Assembly: GCF_023243045.1 (NCBI RefSeq)
Contig: NZ_JALKFX010000091.1
Coordinates: 1-37,270, forward strand
Reading direction: 5' to 3'
Origin: Frankia sp. AgB32
GTDB taxonomy: Bacteria > Actinomycetota > Actinomycetes > Frankiales > Frankiaceae
Length of the DNA stretch: 37,270 nt
Part shown: positions 15,690 through 25,494 of the stretch, piece by piece
Layout of the letters: every line of letters begins with the position of its first letter
How positions within the stretch are numbered: position 1 is the stretch's first letter
Position numbers and translations under genes: made by a program
Notes under the pieces: generated by a model
What the model was told of the DNA's origin: nothing
The model's input: the letters and a program-made list of their open reading frames with translations, nothing else
The model's database searches: none

Positions 15690-16730
15690 TCATCCCGGTT
15701 CGATCGAATGCTCCACCGTCGGGCCGGCGGCCGGCAGCAGACGCGGAATCAGGTGCACATAGACCACCATTCCGAGTACCTCGACAAGGGTCTGGGTGAC
15801 CACGGCGACCGCGCCGATCGCGAGCTCCGCGGGCAGCGCGAGCGCGAGCGGGAGGACGACGAGGGAGTTGCGGGCGGCGCCGCTGAACACCACCGCCCGG
15901 CTCGCCGGCACGTCGAGCCGGAACGCCCGGGCCACCCCGGCCCCGGCGCCTGCCATCACCAGCAGGAACAGCACATAGAACGGCGCCACGCGGGCGAGGT
16001 CGCCGAGACCGCCGCGCAACCTCGGCACCTGCGAGGCGACGACGACCAGCAACGTCGCGACCATCAGCGGCACCATCGCCGCGCCGGCCACCCGGGTCGC
16101 GACGAGGCCACCGGCCCGCCGCACGGCCCAGGCCTGCGCCAGCCAGGCACCCGCCAACGGCACGACGATCAGCAGTGCGAACGCCCGCAGAAACGGACCC
16201 GCGCCGACCACCCCGCCGAACCCGGGGCCGAGAAACGCCACCAGGTACACCGGCAGCAGCAGGAACTGGACGACGAGCAGCAGCGGCGTCACCGCGAGCA
16301 CCTGACGGGCCCGCGCCCCGGCGAGCCCGCTGAACACGACCACCCAGTCGACGCACGGGCAGAGCAGCACCAGCAGCACCCCGAGCCGCACCGCCCGCTC
16401 CCCCGGCAGGAACGGGAACATCGCCGCCACCACCGCCGGCACCACCACGAAGTTCACCACCAGCACCGCGGCAACGAACCGCCCGGCCCGCAGCGACCGG
16501 GCCAACTCCGCGGCGGGCACCTGCAGAAACGTCACGAACAGCAGCCCGGCCAGCACCGGGCTGATCGCCCGCTCACCGGCCGTGCCCACCGCGGCGGCGG
16601 CCCGCCCGACGACGACACCCACGCCGATCGTGGCCAGGTAGAGCGCGACCTGCCGACGCTCCAACGCCGCCGCGATCCCCTCGGCCCGGCACGCCACCCG
16701 CTCGCCGACTCCCTGCGTCATCCCGCCCAT
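15690..16730 (-). CDS. Arsenite / bile-acid-sodium symporter superfamily transporter
   Basis: A 346-residue integral membrane protein with about ten hydrophobic segments. Key motif GVLLVLLCPCVDWVVVFSGLAG (~115-136): a Cys-Pro-Cys in the fourth-segment region recalls the ACR3-type arsenite efflux group of this superfamily, which uses a conserved Cys there. A second crossover-like motif is FSGAARNSLVVLPLALALP. The start at 16730 follows GTCAGG closely; Met 4 at 16721 is an alternative. There is no arsR, arsC or other arsenic gene nearby, so arsenite is the family-based guess and another anion or organic substrate is possible. It stands alone between two operons. Confidence 0.75.
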   Translation of the reverse strand: MGGMTQGVGERVACRAEGIAAALERRQVALYLATIGVGVVVGRAAAAVGTAGERAISPVLAGLLFVTFLQVPAAELARSLRAGRFVAAVLVVNFVVVPAVVAAMFPFLPGERAVRLGVLLVLLCPCVDWVVVFSGLAGARARQVLAVTPLLLVVQFLLLPVYLVAFLGPGFGGVVGAGPFLRAFALLIVVPLAGAWLAQAWAVRRAGGLVATRVAGAAMVPLMVATLLVVVASQVPRLRGGLGDLARVAPFYVLFLLVMAGAGAGVARAFRLDVPASRAVVFSGAARNSLVVLPLALALPAELAIGAVAVVTQTLVEVLGMVVYVHLIPRLLPAAGPTVEHSIEPG

Positions 16731-16970
16731 CCTGACCCATCGGCTGCGTGTCCACGATCGTTTCGGGTAGCACGGTCACTGACCGCAACTAGTAGGCAGC
16801 CCGATTCGTCCGATGTCTGCGTGCCAGGGGGACCGCCGTGGTCCTTCTGTATGGCTTCACGTCTGGTTTGAGCGTTCTCCATCACTCCGCAGGATGGTTT
16901 TCTCGGTTCCGTCGGGCCAGGCGGAGTCTTGTCGTGTTCATAGCCTGAGCGGCGCAGCGGTACCGCTCCC

Positions 16971-17831
16971 CTACCGGGCGTGACGGGCGATCATGGCGGC
17001 GACGCCGTCGAGGATGGTGTCGACGCCGAGGAGGAACTCGTCGCGTTCGTCGAAGCCGCTCGGGTCGTCGCCGATGCCGCCGGACCAGGCGATCGCGTGC
17101 AGCCGGGGAAAGCGCTCGGCGTCGACCAGTTCCCGCAGCAGGGTCTCGTACGTCCACGCCGGTGGCGGCGGGCTGCCGCCGCCGGCGTCGTGGATGTCAC
17201 CGGCGTGGTCACCGTTCGCCGCGGCGGGCGGGCCGTCGTCGTTGGCCGCTGACCCCGCGGCAGCGGCGGCCGCGCGGGCGGCGTCGTGGGCCATCCGCGC
17301 CTCGCTCAGGGTGTAGGAGCTGAGCAGGCCGATCACGCGGAGCTTCTCGACGTCGGGCAGGTCGGTGTCGTCGAAGGCCGCGAGGCCGAGCTCGACGAAA
17401 ATCATCGAGTTCGGCGCCAGCGGGGGCGCGGCCAGCGGCATCTGGGTGATCCACGGATGGCGGTCGATCATCTCGCGCTGCACGAGCGCCCAGCATCGCA
17501 GCCGTTCGCGCCACGACTCGCCCCGCAGTTCCAGGGTCTCGACGCCGAGGGCGCTGGCGTTCCACATGAGCTGGAGCAGCTCGTCCTTGTTGGCGATGTG
17601 CCGGTAGAGCGACATCGTCGTGAAGCCCAGCGCCCTGGCGACGCGGGCCATCGACACGGCCTCCAGACCCTCGGCGTCGGCGAGCCCGATGGCCGTGGTG
17701 ACGATCGCGTCCACCGACAGCCCGGGACGCGGGCCTCGACCGCCGGCGGCGCGGCGGCCCCAGAGCAGTTCGAGGCCCGGCGGCAGCGGTCGCGGCGGTG
17801 TCGCCTCGCCGCTCACGCGCGTCTCGTCCAC
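16971..17831 (-). CDS. TetR-family repressor of the divergent ABC exporter
   Basis: A 286-residue TetR protein. The helix-turn-helix is ADAEGLEAVSMARVARALGF then TTMSLYRHIANKDELLQLM; the C-terminal domain fits the TetR_C_1 (PF02909-type) ligand-binding group, with an Ala/Gly/Pro-rich loop inserted near residues 210-240. Start is GTG 17831 or GTG 17816; neither has a clear site, and a frame reaching 18260 only reads back through the ABC gene. It is transcribed divergently from a DrrAB-like transporter, with an inverted repeat over the shared promoter. This is the standard layout of a drug-responsive repressor controlling its exporter; the ligand is unknown. Confidence 0.88.
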   Translation of the reverse strand: MDETRVSGEATPPRPLPPGLELLWGRRAAGGRGPRPGLSVDAIVTTAIGLADAEGLEAVSMARVARALGFTTMSLYRHIANKDELLQLMWNASALGVETLELRGESWRERLRCWALVQREMIDRHPWITQMPLAAPPLAPNSMIFVELGLAAFDDTDLPDVEKLRVIGLLSSYTLSEARMAHDAARAAAAAAGSAANDDGPPAAANGDHAGDIHDAGGGSPPPPAWTYETLLRELVDAERFPRLHAIAWSGGIGDDPSGFDERDEFLLGVDTILDGVAAMIARHAR

Positions 17832-17847
17832 GGCCCGAGAATACGAC

Positions 17848-17883
17848 TGGACAGAATTTGTGTATGCCGTATACCGTTTGTCT

Positions 17884-17894
<11 letters not shown>
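17848..17894. promoter_or_regulatory. Divergent promoter/operator of the TetR-ABC pair
   Basis: Plus-strand TGGACA (17848-17853), 16 bp, TATACC (17870-17875) form a plausible promoter whose start point would be near 17882-17884, the ABC start codon. A near-perfect inverted repeat GTGTATGCC (17860-17868) / GCCATACAC (17886-17894) and an inner GTAT-N5-ATAC flank the -10, a likely TetR operator. No Shine-Dalgarno precedes the ATG, consistent with a leaderless mRNA. Confidence 0.55.
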
Positions 17895-18872
<978 letters not shown>

Positions 18873-18882
<10 letters not shown>

Positions 18883-18908
18883 CCCGAGACCGCGCCGTGA
18901 CCCGAGAC
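18873..18908 (+). repeat. 18-bp tandem duplication over the ABC stop codon
   Basis: Two perfect copies of an 18-bp unit (18873-18890 and 18891-18908). The first copy contains the TGA stop of the ATPase gene, so the duplication lies across the gene end and lengthens the ATPase-permease gap in a unit of 18 bp. Confidence 0.85.
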
Positions 18909-18982
18909 CCTGCGTCGGCCCAGGACCCCGCCGCCCCGAGCCGGTCCGTTCCCGCCAGCATGTCCCGACAGGAGACCCGTCG

Positions 18983-19762
18983 ATGAGCCTCGCCTACGCC
19001 GTCACCGACTCCCGCATCATGATCACGCGCTGCCTGCGGCGATCGCGGCGGGACCCGGAGGCGTTCTTCACCGCACTGATGTTGCCGATCATCCTGATGC
19101 TGCTGTTCGTCTACGTCTTCGGTGGCGAGCTGAAGGACTCCGGCTCCTACGTGGACTACGTCGTGCCGGGTCTGATCGTGCTGTGCGCCGGCTTCGGCGC
19201 GGGGACGACGGCGGTGGCGCTCGCCGCCGACATGGCCGGCGGCATCGTCGACCGGTTCCGGTCGATGCCGATCCGGGCGTCGTCGATCCTGCTCGGGCAG
19301 GTCGCGGCGAGCCTCACCCGCAACCTGTTGGCGACGGCGCTGGTCATCGGCGTCGGGCTCGGCATCGGCTGGCGGCCGACGACGTCGGTCTGGCACTGGC
19401 TGGGCGCCGCGGCGATGATCGTGCTGTTCATCCTGGCGCTGTCCTGGCTCGCGGCGGCGGTCGGCCTGCTCGCCGGCGGTCCCGAGGCGGCGAACTCGTT
19501 CACGTTCGTGCTGATGTTTCTGCCGTACGTGAGCACCGCCTTCGTGCCGACGCACACCATGCCGGCGGTGCTGCGCGGGTTCGCCGAGAACCAGCCGTTC
19601 ACCCCGATCATCGAGACGATGCGCGGCCTGTGGATGGGCCACACCTCCACCGGCGCGTCGCTGGGCCACGAGGCGTGGATCGCCGTCGCCTACGGGCTGG
19701 GGATCCTCGCGGTGTCCTGGGCGGGCGCGACCTGGCTGTTCCGTCGCCGTTCCGCGGCCTGA
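18983..19762 (+). CDS. DrrB-like ABC-2 type permease
   Basis: A 259-residue membrane protein with six predicted segments: LMLPIILMLLFVYVFGG, YVVPGLIVLCAGFGAGTTAV, ATALVIGVGLGIGW, MIVLFILALSWLAAAVGLLAG, FVLMFLPYVSTAFVP and AYGLGILAVSWAGATWLF. It has the ABC-2 motif MAGGIVDRFRSMPIRASSILLG between segments 2 and 3 and ENQPFTPIIETMRGLW near the end. ATG 18983 has AGGAG (18970-18974) 8 nt upstream. It pairs with the DrrA-like ATPase to form a homodimeric exporter in the plasma membrane, controlled by the divergent TetR. Its last 73 bp overlap the 3' end of the convergent IclR gene. Confidence 0.93.
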   Translation: MSLAYAVTDSRIMITRCLRRSRRDPEAFFTALMLPIILMLLFVYVFGGELKDSGSYVDYVVPGLIVLCAGFGAGTTAVALAADMAGGIVDRFRSMPIRASSILLGQVAASLTRNLLATALVIGVGLGIGWRPTTSVWHWLGAAAMIVLFILALSWLAAAVGLLAGGPEAANSFTFVLMFLPYVSTAFVPTHTMPAVLRGFAENQPFTPIIETMRGLWMGHTSTGASLGHEAWIAVAYGLGILAVSWAGATWLFRRRSAA

Positions 19763-20640
19763 GCGTCGTCCGCGGCGGATCGGGCGCCGGCGGCGCCGGG
19801 CGGGCGTCGCGTCGCACCGGGAGGGTCGGGTGGGATTCCCCCGGTCAGGCTGGTGACCTCGGCGGCGACCTCGACGAGCCGGCCGGCGGCCTGGCGCAGC
19901 TCGGCCCCGCTGAAATCACCGGGCAGGCCGGTGAGCGCGAGGGACGACGCGAGGGTGGCACCCGGGGACCACACCGGCGCGCTGATCCCGATGACCTGGA
20001 GCCGGCCGAGGGCGAGTTCGGTGTCGGTGACCTCGCGGGCCGAGCGGGTGGCGTCGGCGTCGCCGCGGGAGGTGAGGGTCGCGCTCCAGCCGCGGGCCCG
20101 CACGGCGCTCAGCGCGGCGGTCAGTTCGCGACGCCGCGCCGGCGTCAGCGCCGGGTCGGCGCGGTCCAGCCACTGGCCCCGGGTGGCGTCGTCCGCCCAG
20201 GCCACGTAGATCGGGCCGGCGGGCGCCCGCAGCGGGACGGCGGAGCCGGCGCGGACGGTCAGGCCGTACGGGTGGGGCACCCCGCGGGCGGCGGTGATGA
20301 CGACCGCGTCGCCGTGGGGGGTGCCGGCCAGGGCGCTGGCCTGGAACTCGTCGCGCAGCCGCAGCAGCGCGGCGTCCAGCACGTCGGTGAGGGTGACGGC
20401 GCTGCCGGCGGCGCGCCCGAGGCCGAGCAGCTGCGGGCCGAGCCGGTAGTGCGGGCCGGGTTCGCGGCGCACGGCGAGCTCCTCGGCGCACAGCGCGAGC
20501 AGGACCGCCTGGCAGGAGGACCGGTGGATGCCGACCGCGCGGGCGATTTCCGAGAGTGACAGGTCGCGCTCGGGCGTCACGGCCAGCACCTTGAGGACCT
20601 GAGCTGCCCGTTGCACCGAGCGGACCGGCTGGGTCGGCAT
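19690..20640 (-). CDS. IclR-family transcriptional regulator
   Basis: A 316-residue regulator. The N-terminal winged helix reads SVQRAAQVLKVLAV then LSLSEIARAVGIHRSSCQAVLLAL; the effector domain follows, with YRLGPQLLGLGRAA, GDAVVITAARG and VIGISAPVWSPGATLASSLALTG. The start ATG 20640 follows a GGAAAGGG-like site on the minus strand. The last ~50 residues (Pro/Arg/Ala-rich) extend beyond the usual family end and overlap the ABC permease gene, so the original stop may have been lost. It diverges from a decayed LLM oxidoreductase - SnoaL - SDR operon across a palindrome, and was probably its regulator. Confidence 0.88.
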   Translation of the reverse strand: MPTQPVRSVQRAAQVLKVLAVTPERDLSLSEIARAVGIHRSSCQAVLLALCAEELAVRREPGPHYRLGPQLLGLGRAAGSAVTLTDVLDAALLRLRDEFQASALAGTPHGDAVVITAARGVPHPYGLTVRAGSAVPLRAPAGPIYVAWADDATRGQWLDRADPALTPARRRELTAALSAVRARGWSATLTSRGDADATRSAREVTDTELALGRLQVIGISAPVWSPGATLASSLALTGLPGDFSGAELRQAAGRLVEVAAEVTSLTGGIPPDPPGATRRPPGAAGARSAADDAQAAERRRNSQVAPAQDTARIPSP

Positions 20641-20690
20641 GGTTGACGCCCTTTCCTGGTCGTGCCTTATCTGTCTCGCGAACGGAACAC

Positions 20691-20708
20691 TGTCTCTATT
20701 TATAGACA
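20691..20708. promoter_or_regulatory. Candidate IclR operator
   Basis: Near-palindrome TGTCTCTATTTATAGACA with one mismatched pair, AT-rich in the centre, in the 91-bp gap between the IclR gene and the remnant LLM gene. Position and symmetry fit an IclR-type site; the AT-rich core could also serve as a -10 element. Confidence 0.5.
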
Positions 20709-20731
20709 CTCCCGGCGCCCGGACGACAGCG

Positions 20732-21424
20732 TTGACGACGCCCCGACCGCGCCTCGCCGTCGGCCTGCCCGTCGCGACCAGCCCCTACGGACCCGACGAG
20801 CAGCACCGGGTCGTCGAGCTGGCGAAAGCGGCCGACGGCGCCGGCATCGACACGGTCGCGCAGAGCGACCACGTGGTGCTGGGCGAGCGGCACGACCGTT
20901 ACCCGTTTCGAGCGCCGCGCGCAGCTCCTCGACGACACCATCACCGCCTGCCAGGCCCTGTGGGCCCCCGGCGGTCCGGCCGCCGTCGACCTGCCCACCG
21001 TCGCGTTCGAGAAGATCTGGTGCGATCCGAGACCGGTCCGTCCCGGCGGCCCGGCGATCCTGTTCAGCGGCCCGATGACCAGGCGAAACCCGCGGCGCAT
21101 CACCGAGCTCGGCGCCGGCTGGATTCCCATCATGGGCGAGTCGAGCGCCGGGGTGGCCGCCGGGGTCACCCGCATCCGCGAGGCGTGGGCCGCGGCCGGC
21201 TGCGGTGACCAGACCCCGCGGGTGCGCCACACGCTGGCGCCGCGGCGCGCGGCCAGCGGCGGCGGCCTGGACCTGGACCGCGCACCCTGGCCGGAGTGGG
21301 TGAGCTGGTCGAGGTCGGCGGCACCGAGGTGTCCGTGCCGGTCGCGGCGTTCGTGTCCGATCCGGACGCCGCCCCGGGCTGGGTCGCCGACCTGGGCGGA
21401 CGGTGGGACAAGCTGTGGACGTGA
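20732..21424 (+). pseudogene. Decayed LLM-class (F420-type) flavin oxidoreductase
   Basis: The 5' part in one frame gives LAVGLPVATSPYGPDEQHRV, then DTVAQSDHVVLGERHDRYPF, the N-terminus of an LLM-family enzyme. At about 20905-20910 the frame changes to FERRAQLLDDTITACQALWAPGG, EKIWCDPRPVRPGGPAILFSG and RITELGAGWIPIMGES, which is the C-terminal half. The middle of the barrel, roughly 60-70 codons, is missing. Near 21280 a further +1 shift is needed to reach GVGELVEVGG, VSVPVAAFVSDPDAAPGWVA and the stop at 21422-21424. The likely start is TTG 20732; no site is visible. Broken by one deletion and at least one frameshift. It was probably a target of the divergent IclR. Confidence 0.8.
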
Positions 21425-21607
21425 TCGCGCCCGGCGAGCGGCCAGGCCCGATCGCCGGGCGCTCCCAGGGTGACCCCGGCGACCGGCTGGCGCTGCGCGA
21501 CCTGGTCGAGTGCTACGCCGGCGCCGTCGACGCCCGGGACGTCGCCCTGTTCGTCCCGCTGTTCACCGCCGCCGCCGTCGTCGAGGTCCACCGGTCCGAC
21601 CGGGCCG
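21421..21607 (+). pseudogene. Truncated SnoaL-like (NTF2-fold) gene
   Basis: GTG 21421 overlaps the stop of the LLM remnant (GTGA), showing an original coupled operon. The reading DRLALRDLVECYAGAVDARD then VALFVPLFTAAAVVEVHRSD is the N-terminal helix-strand part of a SnoaL-like domain. Family similarity stops abruptly at about 21607, where SDR-like sequence in another frame begins, so about two thirds of the gene is lost. It may have been a hydratase or isomerase-like partner of the oxidoreductase. Confidence 0.65.
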
Positions 21608-21839
21608 CTCCATCTGGTCAAGTATGCCGGGGCGGCGATGACCGCCGGCGGGTCGATCGTCGCGACGCCGTCGGCCGCCGCGGCCGCACGGCGCGGCCGA
21701 CGACACCGCGGCGGCGATCCGCTTCCTCGCCGGCCCGGAATCCTCCTGGATCACCGGCCAGCACCTCGCCGTCGACGGCGGCCACACCCTGCGCAGCTTC
21801 CCCGACCAGCTGGCGCTGAACCCCGCCGGGACCCCCTGA
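21608..21839 (+). pseudogene. Short-chain dehydrogenase remnants (two fragments)
   Basis: First fragment (from 21608) reads LHLVKYAGAAMTAGGSIVAT, the strand before the SDR active-site Ser region. A second fragment in another frame (about 21690-21839) reads DDTAAAIRFLAGPESSWITG then QHLAVDGGHTLRSF, the classical SDR C-terminus, ending in TGA 21837-21839. The N-terminal Rossmann part and the YxxxK region are absent. Together with the LLM and SnoaL remnants this is a collapsed three-gene catabolic operon. Confidence 0.75.
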
Positions 21840-22011
21840 GGACGCCGTCCCGCCCCGCCGGGCGGGACCACCGGACGGCCCCCGCGGTCGGTTGAACACG
21901 CGCGGCGCGGGTACCTGCCCGTCGTCCGAAGGCGGTCCCGGCGCCCGGGGCCGGGCGCCGCCACGCCCGACCCCGTCACCCGCGGACAGCCCCGATCCGC
22001 GGGGAGGTTCC

Positions 22012-22734
22012 ATGACCTTCTACGACCCGGTCGAGTCGGCCTTCTACTCCTGGTGCGTCGAGCGGCTGCTGACGTCGGCGGACCTGCGGCCGTACACCGC
22101 GCGGGGCGTCGTCGAACTGGGCGCGGGCAGCGGTCGACCACTGATCGACGCGGTGCGTCGCGCGGAGTCGACGAGCCGGATCCGCGGCTTCGAGCACGAC
22201 CCGCAGGCCTATCGCACGGCGCGGCGGATGATCGACCTGAAAGGCCCCGCCACCTACACCGTCGAACTCGGCGACTTCTTCGCACATGCCGAAACCGCCC
22301 CGGAACGGTGCGTCATCGCCAATCCGCCGTATCTGCCGGCGCGCGGCCCGGGCCCCGACCTGTACGGCGGCCGGGACGGCGCGGAGGTGACCTGCCGGCT
22401 GCTCGGCGGCCGCTTCGACCTGGTCATGCTCATGGTCTCCTCGATCGCCGACCCGCTCGGCGTCCTCGCACAGGCCGCCGCCCGCGGCTACCGCCTGGTG
22501 GACTGGTCTGCCCGGCCGATCCGGTTCGGCCGGCACTGCCGCCAGCCCGCGGTGTGGAACCGCATCCAGGCCCTGGCCGCCGCCGGGGAGGCCTTCTACG
22601 GGCCGGACGAGTACCTGCTCGCCGGCATCACCTGGCTGCGCGACGACGGTGCCGTCGCCGACACCGTGCCCGGGGCGGACCCGGCGGTCCTCGCCCAGGT
22701 CCTGTGCGCCGGCAACGGCGCGGTGGCCGCATGA
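22012..22734 (+). CDS. SAM-dependent methyltransferase (HemK/N6-type NPPY motif)
   Basis: A 240-residue class I methyltransferase. SAM motif I VVELGAGSGRPLID (~33-46), acidic motif GFEHDPQAYRTAR, and the catalytic NPPYLP motif (~104), which is typical of enzymes that methylate planar amide or amino nitrogen (glutamine or adenine). There is no target-recognition domain, so a protein or small-molecule substrate is more likely than DNA. The ATG at 22012 is preceded by GGGGAGG (22001-22007). Its stop overlaps the start of the next gene (ATGA), which encodes a haem-oxygenase-like diiron protein. That tight coupling suggests joint action on one substrate; this is inference. Confidence 0.85.
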   Translation: MTFYDPVESAFYSWCVERLLTSADLRPYTARGVVELGAGSGRPLIDAVRRAESTSRIRGFEHDPQAYRTARRMIDLKGPATYTVELGDFFAHAETAPERCVIANPPYLPARGPGPDLYGGRDGAEVTCRLLGGRFDLVMLMVSSIADPLGVLAQAAARGYRLVDWSARPIRFGRHCRQPAVWNRIQALAAAGEAFYGPDEYLLAGITWLRDDGAVADTVPGADPAVLAQVLCAGNGAVAA

Positions 22735-23828
22735 CGACAGCCCAGCCCTCCCCCGCCCAGCCCTCCCCCAGGCCGGCAGCCGTCGCCTACGGTGCGGTGC
22801 TCAGCCCCGCCGAGCTGGCTCCGCGGGCGCTGCCCCGGCCACGCGGGACACTCAGCGCCTTCCTCGCGGACACCCTGCGGGGCCCGGTTCGCGATCTGGC
22901 GGACCCGCCCGGCCCGGACGACGACGCCCTGTTCGGCGAGGACGGCGCCCTCGCCCTCCACTGCCTGTACGAGCTGCACTACCGCGGGTTCGCCGACGTC
23001 GCGGACGGCTGGGAATGGGAGCCGTCCCTGCTGCGGTTGCGCCGTGACCTTGAGGAGGACTTCGACGCCCGACTGCGCCAGGAGATCACCGCGGCGGGCC
23101 TCGCGGCACCGGCACCGGCACCGGCCGGGCGGGCGGGCGCGGCGTGGATCGGCGACGCGCTACGGGACCTCGTCGACGCGCCGGGCGGACCGTCGGTGTC
23201 GCGCCACCTCGCCGACCGCGGCTCACTCGAGGAGTTCCGCGAGTTCGTGATCCACCGGTCGCTGCTCCAGCTCAAGGAGGCCGATCCGCACTCGTGGGCG
23301 ATCCCGCGACTACGCGGCGCGGCGAAGGCGGCCCTGATCGAGATCCAGACCGACGAGTACGGCGACGGCGTCCAACGCGACATGCACCAGACACTGTTCG
23401 GCCTGACCATGCGCGCCCTCGACCTGGACCCCGCCTACGGCGCCTATGTCGACCGGGTGCCGGCGGCAACGCTCGCCACCGGCAACCTCCCCACCTACTT
23501 CGGGCTGCACCGGGCGCACCGCGGCGCGCTCGTCGGCCACCTGGCCGTGTTCGAGATGACGTCGGTGACGCCGATGAGCGCCTACAGCGCGGCGCTTCGC
23601 CGCCATGGCCTGCCGCCGGCGGCACGGCTGTTCTTCGACACGCACGTCGTCGCCGACGTCCATCACCGGAGCGTCGCCGCCGACAGCCTCGCCGGCGGGC
23701 TGGTCCGCGAGGAGCCGGAACTCGCCGCCGACCTGCTGTTCGGCGCCCGGGCGGCGATGGTGCTGGAAGACCACGCCGCCCGGCCCATCCTCGCCGCCTG
23801 GGAAGCCGGCGTCTCCTCGCTGCGCTGA
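22731..23828 (+). CDS. Haem-oxygenase-like (HDO) iron-containing redox protein
   Basis: A 365-residue mostly helical protein of the iron-containing redox enzyme / haem-oxygenase-like fold. Candidate metal ligands sit in LYELHYRGFADV (Glu, His; ~82-93), EIQTDEYGDGVQRDMHQTLF (Glu, Asp, Glu, His; ~205-225) and HVVADVHHRSVAADSLAGG (~305-323), the three-helix pattern of HDO diiron oxidases. Such enzymes cleave or oxidise C-C or C-N bonds, or hydroxylate amino acids, using O2. It starts inside the stop of the methyltransferase gene (ATGA). HDO proteins of this type often sit next to a methyltransferase and a CDGSH iron-sulfur protein; the latter is absent here. Substrate unknown. Confidence 0.82.
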   Translation: MTTAQPSPAQPSPRPAAVAYGAVLSPAELAPRALPRPRGTLSAFLADTLRGPVRDLADPPGPDDDALFGEDGALALHCLYELHYRGFADVADGWEWEPSLLRLRRDLEEDFDARLRQEITAAGLAAPAPAPAGRAGAAWIGDALRDLVDAPGGPSVSRHLADRGSLEEFREFVIHRSLLQLKEADPHSWAIPRLRGAAKAALIEIQTDEYGDGVQRDMHQTLFGLTMRALDLDPAYGAYVDRVPAATLATGNLPTYFGLHRAHRGALVGHLAVFEMTSVTPMSAYSAALRRHGLPPAARLFFDTHVVADVHHRSVAADSLAGGLVREEPELAADLLFGARAAMVLEDHAARPILAAWEAGVSSLR

Positions 23829-23856
23829 GCGGTCTCGTCCCGACCGGCGACCGGGG

Positions 23857-24828
<972 letters not shown>

Positions 24829-24920
24829 CGTGCCACCTCCTCTGGCCCACATCGGACCCGACCACCGTATGGCACCCAGGTCCCACCCGGACGACCCGGC
24901 GAACGCCGCGCGCGGGTCCG

Positions 24921-24980
24921 TCCTCCAGACCGCCGTCCTCCAGACCGCCGTCCTCCAGACCGCCGTCCGCCAGACCGCCG
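24921..24980 (+). repeat. 15-bp minisatellite, four copies
   Basis: Four tandem copies of TCCTCCAGACCGCCG (24921-24980), the last with one substitution, followed by a partial copy. It lies ~90 bp upstream of the aldo/keto reductase start, in the leader. The unit keeps a reading frame (15 = 5 codons) but no gene with a start covers it. Confidence 0.9.
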
Positions 24981-25170
24981 TCCGGCGGGCGACATCGCGC
25001 CGGACCCGCTCACAGCGATCACACAGGAGCGGCACAGCCGGCTCGCAACCGCTCGACCGACCGTGTGTTCATGACACCGCTGCAGGCCAGCCCGCCGACA
25101 CCGGCCAGCTCGAACGCCACCGCCAGCTCGACCCTGACCACACCCGGCCCCACGACGGCACCGTCCGGCC

Positions 25171-25350
25171 GGCGCGACCAGCGCGGCGCAGCTCGAACTC
25201 GCCACCGGCAAGGCGGTCATCGCGATCGACGGCTGGGACGGCACCGACCCGGCGCCGACCCTGACGCAGTTCCAGCAGTGGGTCGCCGAAGGCGGCATCC
25301 ACTACTTCATCTCCGGCGGCGGAACGGGCGGCGCCCGCGGTGGCGCGGGC
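25171..25350 (+). pseudogene. C-terminal remnant of a GT39/ArnT-like glycosyltransferase
   Basis: Plus-strand frame from 25171 reads ATSAAQLELATGKAVIAIDG, WDGTDPAPTLTQFQQWV, AEGGIHYFISGGGTGGARGG. This matches, from memory, the C-terminal end of actinobacterial ArnT/GT39-type membrane mannosyltransferases, which end in TLxQFQxxVAxGxIHYFI followed by a Gly-rich tail. No start, no membrane segments and no upstream portion are present, and the frame runs open into the neighbouring hydrolase gene. So it is a relic. The rest of 24829-25494 shows only the repeats and this fragment. Confidence 0.5.
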
Positions 25351-25494
25351 TGCTGGACGACCCGCCTTCGCCGTGGCGCAGTCGGTCAGCCGCTCTCCCT
25401 GGAAGAGCGAGCGACGCCGGTCGGCGACGGGGCGGAGGCACCCGGCGAATGGTCGCCGGGCGGGGACGGGGCGGCCCGGGCGGGGGCATCGAGC

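Noticed and set aside
15690-16730. Arsenic-resistance operon
   Set aside because: The transporter alone is present, with no arsR, arsC or arsH nearby, so only the superfamily assignment is made.
24921-24980. CRISPR array
   Set aside because: The 15-bp units are directly tandem with no spacers, and no cas gene is present.
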